Assembly (NCBI GenBank): GCA_030634715.1
Contig: DAOWAG010000071.1
Span: forward strand, 1 to 6,590
DNA length: 6,590 bases
Direction of reading: 5' to 3'
Source: Candidatus Aegiribacteria sp.
GTDB taxonomy: Bacteria; Fermentibacterota; Fermentibacteria; Fermentibacterales; Fermentibacteraceae
Positions within the stretch are counted from its first letter, which is position 1. Every line of letters starts with the position of its first letter. Positions 1 to 5,752 of the stretch are shown one piece after another. A program made the position numbers and the translations under genes. The notes beneath the pieces were generated by a model, which saw nothing but the letters and a program-made list of their open reading frames with translations, was not told the origin of the DNA and ran no database searches.

Positions 1-361
1 ATATGTTTACGTAAGTATATACGGATGGATCGCCGCCAGGTCCTTCAACAGGAGTAAAAGATCCGTGATAATCAGAGCTTTCAGGCACACCTGATGGAGG
101 TCCGGAACCAGTCATATTCTCCCATATAACCCAGCCGAAATTACCGGTTGCTGATCCGCAACATGGAAATCCGAATTCAATTAGAAGCAGATCATGCCCT
201 GTATTGTTAAAAACAGAAGTTATGAACCATTCCCCCCAGCCGGAACTCGATCCGGAAAGATCCGCAACGTAATCTATCGTCCCACCAGTGTTGTATTCAA
301 AATCTTCCCCGAAAACTGAAAATGATAATACTGTCAGAATGAACAAAAGAAGATACTTCAT
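1..361 (-). CDS. N-terminal part of a secreted protein of unknown function (3' end outside window)
   Basis: ATG at 361-359 is preceded by GAGGGG with a 6-base spacer, so the start is well supported. The frame stays open to base 1, giving 120 residues. MKYLLLFILTVLSFSVFG is a clear Sec signal peptide (Lys2, hydrophobic core, V-F-G cleavage site near residue 18), followed by a mature start EDFEYN. The mature part is rich in Gly, Ser, Trp and aromatics: SGSSSGWGEWFITSVFNNTG, LLLIEFGFPCCGS with two adjacent Cys, GNFGWVIWENM, then a Pro/Gly-rich stretch. This resembles a beta-sandwich start of a surface or extracellular protein. I do not recognise a named family. No sorting tail can be judged because the C-terminus is missing. 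A 136-base gap separates it from the gene upstream; it may have its own promoter or be the last part of the operon. Confidence 0.8.
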   Translation of the reverse strand, partial: MKYLLLFILTVLSFSVFGEDFEYNTGGTIDYVADLSGSSSGWGEWFITSVFNNTGHDLLLIEFGFPCCGSATGNFGWVIWENMTGSGPPSGVPESSDYHGSFTPVEGPGGDPSVYTYVNI

Positions 362-497
362 TTTACACCCCTCTATGCAACCGGTCTGGCATCATATTCT
401 TAATGCGATGAGTTGCTTCCAGTCATCATTATCAGTAATAACCAATTCTTTCCTTGATCGCAATCCCCAGCGATTCGCCGGACTTTGAAGAGCGATA
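362..497. other. 136-base intergenic gap between the Omp85 gene and the next secreted protein gene
   Basis: This is the only real gap between genes. On the minus strand I see a 5-base stem ATCGC/GCGAT with an 8-base loop near the centre of the upstream half, but no T-run after it, so it is not a credible intrinsic terminator. Possible promoter halves (TTGCGA, 17 bases, TATTAC; or TGATAAT) match the consensus poorly. The only well supported element is the ribosome binding site at 368-374. A promoter is plausible but unproven. Confidence 0.4.
368..374 (-). promoter_or_regulatory. Ribosome binding site of the secreted protein gene starting at 361
   Basis: The minus strand reads AGAGGGG then a 6-base spacer (TGTAAA) before ATG. 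It is the clearest Shine-Dalgarno sequence in the window and fixes the start at 361. The coupled genes upstream have much weaker sites, which suggests this gene is translated independently. Confidence 0.65.
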
Positions 498-1856
498 TTA
501 GAGAGTGGCCATAATGCGTAAATACAGCCTTGCGCTTCCAAGACCTTCCTTAATCGGGAAACCCGCTGCAGCGTCTGCGTAGAATATTCCACTCGTTCCC
601 CTCATACCTGCTCCGCACCCGACCGGGTATCTCATTGTCTCATCAGGAGTTTCTAATGCCGCCATGTCGCAGAACAGGTACATTCTTGTTTCTGTCTCAC
701 CGATGGACAATTCGGGTCTCGCAACGATATACCTGACAGCTCTGAAAGTATTATCAGGGTAGCCGCGCAAAGTCTGCTGACCGCCAAGCTGCCGAAGCAG
801 ACCCTCGAACCAGTCCCCCTGCATTACTCCACCTGAAAGAATTTCTCCACCCAGTCCCAAGAATCCTCTGAACCAGTCTCCTCTGATTTCGGTTTCAGCC
901 ATTGTCAGAACACCGGAAGTATCCTGTCCGGTTCTGTTTCCGGCTCTGGCTTCAAATTGAAGGTTAATTCCCTGCCACCCCTGTGGTACTCTGCGGCCTG
1001 CACGATAGAGGATTCCCGCAAGTCCATAATCGTATTCCTGCCTTGAGCCATCAGGAGGATATCCTCTCCAGATGCCTGCCCCGCCCTTTACTTCCATCAT
1101 GTACATTTCCCAGATGATGGAGAGGCTGGCCTCCCTGTTAACCCATGAGCTTTCAGGAGTTTCCTGCTGCGCCTCAAGCTCAAGTGAAAGCGGTATACCG
1201 AACAGCCAGGGTTCTCTGTATCTGAGACTGGCATTCAATCCTCCCCAGTCGGTCGTTCTGGCTGAAACCTCAAGTTCTCTTGCCGTACCGGCAAGATTCA
1301 GAAAAAGGACCTCACCTCCCCCTTCCAGATCATCCCCGTCCCAGCCCATCGCGGCGGCAAAATGACCTGAGCGCCCTTCCTGAAGATTCTGTATCAGAAC
1401 AAGGTTTCCCAGTTCCCCCAGAAACAGCGCTGTTGCCCCCGTGTGATCAAGAAATTTTAATCGCTCCAGTCTCTTCAGCCATGAATCCACCGCTTCCCTG
1501 TCATAGATGTCACCGGGTTTCATACTGAGCAATCTTGTGAAGACTTCAGGACGTGTCCCTGGGGCGCCCTCTATCCTGACCTCCTCGAGAGAGGCATGCC
1601 TTCCGGGAACCACATTAACTGCGAGCGTGTCTGCTGAAGAGAAAAAGAATCCGGCGCCAGCGAACGGATAACCTTCTTCAAGATACCATTGCAGGATTCT
1701 CTCCTGAAGAACCGCTATGGATGAATCGGACGCGAGGACCATATCTATGCCAAGTTCTGATATGTCCGGAATAGGCGGGCTGCCCCTGAGATCAACTGAA
1801 ACAGGAAGAGCATTGTCTGATTCAGCCATTATCAGAAGCAGAAGCAGACAGAACAT
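498..1856 (-). CDS. Compact Omp85/BamA-family outer-membrane protein (POTRA plus beta-barrel)
   Basis: ATG (1856-1854) follows the preceding TAG without a spacer; stop TAA at 500-498; 452 residues. A short hydrophobic signal (MFCLLLLLIMA) lacks a basic n-region. Residues ~45-90 look like a POTRA-type unit (ILQWYLEEGYPFA, then LAVNVVPGRHASL). Residues ~90-160 form a second, with the usual V-R-I-E-G strand, LLSMKPGDIYD turn and LKRLERLKFL helix. The barrel occupies ~163-452 and shows REPWLFG (214-220) and LRGYPDNTF (363-371), which corresponds to the conserved VRGY/F motif in loop L6 of Omp85 proteins. It ends LYLRIMATL, so the last residue is Leu rather than Phe. BamA itself usually has five POTRA domains and about 800 residues, so this is a short member, nearer in size to TpsB/ShlB exporters or minimal BamA paralogues. 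Known family roles are barrel insertion or export across the outer membrane. A specialised role for the coupled 1,040-residue protein is inference; housekeeping BamA is unlikely. Confidence 0.88.
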   Translation of the reverse strand: MFCLLLLLIMAESDNALPVSVDLRGSPPIPDISELGIDMVLASDSSIAVLQERILQWYLEEGYPFAGAGFFFSSADTLAVNVVPGRHASLEEVRIEGAPGTRPEVFTRLLSMKPGDIYDREAVDSWLKRLERLKFLDHTGATALFLGELGNLVLIQNLQEGRSGHFAAAMGWDGDDLEGGGEVLFLNLAGTARELEVSARTTDWGGLNASLRYREPWLFGIPLSLELEAQQETPESSWVNREASLSIIWEMYMMEVKGGAGIWRGYPPDGSRQEYDYGLAGILYRAGRRVPQGWQGINLQFEARAGNRTGQDTSGVLTMAETEIRGDWFRGFLGLGGEILSGGVMQGDWFEGLLRQLGGQQTLRGYPDNTFRAVRYIVARPELSIGETETRMYLFCDMAALETPDETMRYPVGCGAGMRGTSGIFYADAAAGFPIKEGLGSARLYLRIMATL

Positions 1857-4800
1857 CTAGAAATTCACCGTCCCTTCCAGCCCCGCTCTCTGGGTCCAGT
1901 CGCTTCCTGACGGCTTTCTTCCCCAGTAGTAAACTCGTATGTCAAATCCTGAAGATATGCTTTTACCCACCCTTGCCGAAGTTCGCCATGAAAGCCCGGA
2001 ATCATTGCCGTCAAAGAACCATACGGGAAGGTGATCATCACCGGGGATGTATTCCGCGGTAGCCGTCGCGTAAGCTGTCCACCCTCTCCCCGTTAAGGAG
2101 AAATGAGGTCCCGCTTCAAACATATTGCTGCGAAGATCATTGATGACTTCCTCTCGAACATCATAAGCCACCAGGATACCCGGCTCCACTCCGGGAAAAA
2201 GCTCAACGGATGGATCGACAGCAATCCGCAGACCCCGGATGTCACGGGGGGAATAGAGCTCTTCCTCTTTTCTCCAGAGTTTACCTGAACATTCGATAAC
2301 CAGAATCCTAGAGGGGCTGAGCGAAGGCGCTGCTTCAACGGACCAGCTCCTTTCCTCCCTCAGCCCCGATCCGCTGTATGCAATCCTTTCGTTTCTCAGC
2401 TTGCCGATAAAAGTCAGTCTTCTGAGAAGTCCGGCATCCCATCGGAACCAGGGGGAAAATTCGATACTGTATCCTCCCTCTTCTTCAGTATCAAATGCAC
2501 CGATGAGGGAAAGTGTTCGCATACGATTCTCAGCACCACTTGAAGAAAGTCTTAGAACTGTGTTCAATCCGGACGATATACCAGTGGTAGATACGGTTGT
2601 TTCAAGAGAAGCAGATATTACTGCGTCACCAGCGCCTCCAGGCTGGTAACTGATATTATAGTCTCCATCAGAATCAGGATAATACTGACCTGTCTCGGAA
2701 TCATAGCTGTAGTTTCCTTCTCCCTCTCCTGCCCATAGATATATTACATCAAGTGATCTGCTTATCGTTCCGGATCCATTGTAGATGCTCTCAATCCAGA
2801 CAGATCCGAAAGTACCTCTGACGGATGCTGTGATAGCGTCAGCCTGCAGTTCTCCACCCATATCATATGATGTTGAGGAATGCTCAATACTTCCTCTATA
2901 CAGCAGAACACCGGTTAGACCGGATCCTTCAAGCCTCGCTCTCCAGACATTGAAAGGACCTGCAGAGGTTCCACCCGAGCGGGAATCATCCTGCAGTTCA
3001 AATCCAATCACTCCTCTGCCCGATCCCTTCTCGAGGGACAGGCCGACATAACCGGTCTTAACACTCCCACTCAGGCTGTCACTCCAGGATTCATTTGTGC
3101 CGCTCAGTCCCAGGAATGGTTTCAGTGTACCGGACAAAGGGATGGCTGACACTGATAAACCGGATGATTCCCCCGGTTTTATCTGATTCGTATCGTTCCG
3201 CTTCAGGTATACACCGCTGAACACAACGCCAATGTTTCCTGGATCGAGGTTTGATAAGGCGCGATATCGCTCCAGTATGCCGCCTCCCTCCATGAATCTT
3301 CCGGATGCAGACACAAGAAGTCCCTCTCCACCGATGCTGACCTCGGCAATATTATCCTTTCCCTGATAATCCGGAGGAAGGGACCAGGCGGAGATGGAAC
3401 TGTCAGCCTCGAGCTCATCAGGAGGTTCATAACCCGATGTTACCAGGACACCTCTCAGACCCAGACCTGGGCCATCTTCCCAGAAATCAAAGGACATATT
3501 CCCTCGAAGACAGGTTCCCTCTCTGGTAGTGGCATCAGAATTGAACAGGTTTCCTGTTCTTCCTGACGCAACGGCTTCAAGTTCACAATCGAACGCTTCG
3601 AAGCTGTATTCAACACAGACACCGCCGGTCCGGTAACCGCCCGGTATCTGAATGTACTGTCTTGGGAGATGGGTTCCATTTCCCTCTCCCAGCCAGAGAT
3701 ATCCTCCAATCGAAGAATCATAAATGTAATCACCCTGCTCCAATGGAGGTCGATTGAATATTACATTCCAGTCTCCCTGCCCTGGACCTTCGAAAACATA
3801 GTGTTCGAGACTGTCCCTGCTGTAACTCCCGTTTCCCGATCCGACATTAGTCGCACCGTCGATCCATGCTTCAGAAGGATCTTCCCCTGCGTTGCTGAGA
3901 ACATTTACAGCCTCATCTGTCAGAATGAATCCAAGGGGGGATTCTCTGTCATCTTCAGTGAAAAATCCCTTGAATCCAATCTTCAGATCACCTGTTGAAT
4001 GAGACATGGATGTTGTGACAAGATCTTTTCGAAAACCATCACCTCGCTGAGAGAATGTTATTTCGACTCTCTGGTCCTGTCTTATAAGCCTGTTTGAAGT
4101 AAAAGTAATCAATCCCGCGGTGTATTCCATCTCGTAATCAGATGTTGCTCCACGCTCCATGGTTTCACCATCAAGCCAGACCTTTTCACTGCCGGGGACA
4201 ATCTCCCATCCAGATGTAATATCATAAGGTCCCTGAATACCTTCTTCGGTGAAGAATACAGTTCTCTGCCTGGAATCCCCTGAAGTTCCATATCCGGCGG
4301 ATGCCAGCAACCGGGAAGAGATACTCCCTTCCAGGTCAACGCCACTGACCTCGCGGTTCCAGACGAGTGGACCTGCCTGCTCAGTTCCGCTTACCCACTC
4401 CATATCTCCCAGACGAGCTCTCCAGGAACCTCCATCAACAAGGAAGAAGATCCGGTCAAGCTGCGAGACAAGTTCGGAGGAATACGGACCGGTAGAGAGA
4501 TTTTGATCCGTAATGCTTCCTGATACGGTTATTCCAGGTGCTGCAGTTCCCTCAACAGTAATTCTGGTTCCCTGGTCCAGTCCTCCCCCATCACCTACGG
4601 AAAATCCGATTCTCTTGGATCCTGATATGTAAAGGCCATGTTCCTGAACGGGGCTGAAGGGACGATCGGACAGCAGGTTAACAATCCTGTTCTCAGCGAA
4701 TTCAATATCGAGTTTAACCGAAGAGGGAATATCCATGGACAGTAGATCAAATTCCAGAAAAACTGTATCTCCAGGCTCAGGATGCGGATCCAACAGAATT

Positions 4801-4979
4801 CCAGTGCGAAGACCTGAAACCCCTGAAGAGGCGGAAAGCGTATCTCCATCCACGACCGCGATAATAGATCCAGGTTCGATCCAGAGTGAATCAGTCAGCT
4901 CTATAAAACCCGATCCATCACTCTCATATTCCATTGTCATGGATGCAGCAAGCATAACTGCGGCAGTGAGTATACTCAC
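1857..4979 (-). CDS. Large probable outer-membrane beta-barrel protein (1,040 residues) of unknown function
   Basis: The GTG start (4979-4977) overlaps the previous TGA as GTGA; stop TAG is at 1859-1857. The N-terminus MSILTAAVMLAASMT is a short export signal without a basic residue. Visible regions are: residues ~25-115, beta-rich; ~118-193, a module with SGSKRIGFSVGD, LDQGTRITVEG, SITDQN and an LDRIFFLVDG strand; ~249-310, a module with QGPYDI, VPGSEKVWLDG, DYEMEYTAGLITFT; ~414-448 and ~754-782, two copies of a Y-x-Y-D-S-x-x-G-x-Y motif; and ~800-1040, alternating polar/hydrophobic strands with many Trp, Tyr and Gly. It ends RAGLEGTVNF, a terminal Phe typical of barrels inserted by the Bam machinery. 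From memory, similar GPY/PGSE/DY modules occur in large uncharacterised envelope proteins of FCB and candidate phyla; I could not check this. No enzyme motif is visible. Four Cys (455, 464, 490, 897). Direct coupling to the Omp85 gene suggests joint action in the outer membrane. Confidence 0.82.
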   Translation of the reverse strand: MSILTAAVMLAASMTMEYESDGSGFIELTDSLWIEPGSIIAVVDGDTLSASSGVSGLRTGILLDPHPEPGDTVFLEFDLLSMDIPSSVKLDIEFAENRIVNLLSDRPFSPVQEHGLYISGSKRIGFSVGDGGGLDQGTRITVEGTAAPGITVSGSITDQNLSTGPYSSELVSQLDRIFFLVDGGSWRARLGDMEWVSGTEQAGPLVWNREVSGVDLEGSISSRLLASAGYGTSGDSRQRTVFFTEEGIQGPYDITSGWEIVPGSEKVWLDGETMERGATSDYEMEYTAGLITFTSNRLIRQDQRVEITFSQRGDGFRKDLVTTSMSHSTGDLKIGFKGFFTEDDRESPLGFILTDEAVNVLSNAGEDPSEAWIDGATNVGSGNGSYSRDSLEHYVFEGPGQGDWNVIFNRPPLEQGDYIYDSSIGGYLWLGEGNGTHLPRQYIQIPGGYRTGGVCVEYSFEAFDCELEAVASGRTGNLFNSDATTREGTCLRGNMSFDFWEDGPGLGLRGVLVTSGYEPPDELEADSSISAWSLPPDYQGKDNIAEVSIGGEGLLVSASGRFMEGGGILERYRALSNLDPGNIGVVFSGVYLKRNDTNQIKPGESSGLSVSAIPLSGTLKPFLGLSGTNESWSDSLSGSVKTGYVGLSLEKGSGRGVIGFELQDDSRSGGTSAGPFNVWRARLEGSGLTGVLLYRGSIEHSSTSYDMGGELQADAITASVRGTFGSVWIESIYNGSGTISRSLDVIYLWAGEGEGNYSYDSETGQYYPDSDGDYNISYQPGGAGDAVISASLETTVSTTGISSGLNTVLRLSSSGAENRMRTLSLIGAFDTEEEGGYSIEFSPWFRWDAGLLRRLTFIGKLRNERIAYSGSGLREERSWSVEAAPSLSPSRILVIECSGKLWRKEEELYSPRDIRGLRIAVDPSVELFPGVEPGILVAYDVREEVINDLRSNMFEAGPHFSLTGRGWTAYATATAEYIPGDDHLPVWFFDGNDSGLSWRTSARVGKSISSGFDIRVYYWGRKPSGSDWTQRAGLEGTVNF
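1865..1869 (-). promoter_or_regulatory. Ribosome binding site of the Omp85 gene, inside the end of the 1,040-residue protein gene
   Basis: The minus strand reads GGTGA, then ATTTCTAG (8 bases, including the TAG stop), then ATG. The site lies inside the last codons of the preceding gene, as expected for translational coupling, and supports re-initiation rather than read-through at the TAG. Confidence 0.45.
2634..2720 (-). repeat. Internal protein motif, copy 2 (residues ~754-782 of the 1,040-residue protein)
   Basis: The segment reads EGNYSYDSETGQYY, DSDGDYN and YQPGG in order. Compared with copy 1 it is shorter by about six residues and holds an acidic D-x-D-G-D stretch that copy 1 lacks. 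That stretch resembles acidic calcium-binding loops, but no complete EF-hand or dockerin frame is present. Confidence 0.4.
3636..3740 (-). repeat. Internal protein motif, copy 1 (residues ~414-448 of the 1,040-residue protein)
   Basis: The segment reads EQGDYIYDSS, GGYLWLGEGNG and QYIQIPGG in order. It aligns with residues ~754-782 of the same protein through the pattern E-x-G-[D/N]-Y-x-Y-D-S-x-x-G-x-Y and the final PGG. The similarity is at protein level only, so the copies are old or convergent. Confidence 0.4.
4976..4979 (-). other. GTGA start/stop overlap coupling the propeller gene to the 1,040-residue protein gene
   Basis: The GTG start and the preceding TGA stop share two bases in the tetramer GTGA. 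No good Shine-Dalgarno lies within 10 bases; the nearest purine-rich stretch (GGGGAAG) is about 13 bases away. This favours stop-and-restart coupling, which would tie the output of the large protein to the propeller. Confidence 0.7.
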
Positions 4980-5752
4980 CTCAATATCAGGACTTCCCCT
5001 CTTCCAGGTGACCAGAGCACATATCTATTTCCATCCGGAGAGCAGGATATTCTTCTGAATCCTCCCCCACCCGGGATTGGAAAAATCTCTTCACCGTAAA
5101 CTGACAGGATACTGTCACTTCTGAGAACCATCAACTCATCAGCAGAGATTAACCATGCTCCCGGATCAGGAAGTCTATCCGGCGTACTGTACTGATTAAG
5201 AAGATATGATTCGGTGTCACTTGAATAGACTGCAAGATTTCCGGATGCGGACAACTGCCCGTTACCTGAGCCTTCAAGCCTGACCAGAATATCAGCTGGT
5301 TCTTTCATGGAACAGATTGTACCCTCTGCTTTTGAAACATAGAGAATGGCAAATCCAGCCATGCAGATGTCTCCCGGGCGGCCTCTCGAATCGACAATTT
5401 CAGCCGTTTCCCCTGCAACATCAATATGAAAGACTCCCCCTGAAATCTCATCTGAAACGTACCAGCCCCATCTTTCGTCAACACAGAATCCCCCCGGAAG
5501 CAGAATATCCGGCAAATCATACTCTGTAACTGTTTCATCTGGATGGTAAACAATCAGGTGCGGCAGTCCGGGCAGAAGAATGTGAACATTTCCCTCCATA
5601 TCAATCTCAGCGTCAATGATTTCCTCCGGTACGGTCAGATAGCTGATTTCCGGATAAAAAGGTTCCGCCTGTGATATGGGACAGAGAAAGAGAAGAAGAA
5701 CAGCAAGAAAATGGGGATTATTACCGCACAACGGTAAACGATCCGGTTTCAA
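4976..5752 (-). CDS. Small secreted six-bladed beta-propeller protein, function unknown
   Basis: Stop TGA is at 4978-4976. I chose the TTG at 5752-5750 because it gives 258 residues with a normal signal peptide: basic residues at 2 and 5, a hydrophobic core FLAVLLLFLC, and an S-Q-A cleavage site near residue 29. A GGA lies 7 bases upstream. Alternatives are ATG at 5836 (286 residues, 116-base overlap with the gene upstream) and TTG at 5731 (251 residues, no basic n-region). About six blade-like units can be read: residues ~45-73, 87-115, 126-150, 165-190, 198-222 and 233-258, each with a small-residue turn then two or three short beta strands. Examples are IDMEGNVHILLPG, ISADELMVLRSDSILSVYG and CSPDGNRYVLWSPG. 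No catalytic motif, lipobox or membrane anchor after the signal is visible. Propellers usually bind proteins or ligands. Its stop overlaps the next start, so it probably belongs with the outer-membrane genes downstream. Confidence 0.8.
   Translation of the reverse strand: MKPDRLPLCGNNPHFLAVLLLFLCPISQAEPFYPEISYLTVPEEIIDAEIDMEGNVHILLPGLPHLIVYHPDETVTEYDLPDILLPGGFCVDERWGWYVSDEISGGVFHIDVAGETAEIVDSRGRPGDICMAGFAILYVSKAEGTICSMKEPADILVRLEGSGNGQLSASGNLAVYSSDTESYLLNQYSTPDRLPDPGAWLISADELMVLRSDSILSVYGEEIFPIPGGGGFRRISCSPDGNRYVLWSPGRGEVLILR

Noticed and set aside
423..465. Possible sigma-70 type promoter in the gap before the gene at 361
   Set aside because: Both candidate box pairs match the consensus in only about four of six positions, and the promoter consensus of this lineage is unknown to me, so I did not list it as a feature.
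463..480. Small inverted repeat ATCGC/GCGAT downstream of the Omp85 gene, considered as a terminator
   Set aside because: The stem is only 5 bases with an 8-base loop and no T-run follows.
435..497. In-frame continuation of about 20 codons after the Omp85 TAA, reading SKSGESLGIAIKERIGYY before TGA TAA
   Set aside because: It looks peptide-like, but the barrel already ends in a plausible last strand, and read-through of a TAA has no support here.
392..592. Open frame of 66 codons on the minus strand across the end of the Omp85 gene and the gap
   Set aside because: Most of it lies inside the Omp85 gene in another frame; there is no convincing start site or family resemblance.
3669..3998. Plus-strand open frame of 109 codons inside the large protein gene
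   Set aside because: It lies opposite a well supported gene, has no signal, domain or ribosome binding site, and its composition looks like reverse-strand reading of Ser/Gly-rich codons.
4735..5058. Plus-strand open frame of 107 codons across the propeller/large protein junction
   Set aside because: It is antisense to two supported genes and shows no recognisable protein pattern.
5682..5712. GAA/GAAGAA-rich run, considered as a simple repeat or regulatory tract
   Set aside because: On the minus strand it encodes the Leu/Phe core of the propeller signal peptide, which explains it.
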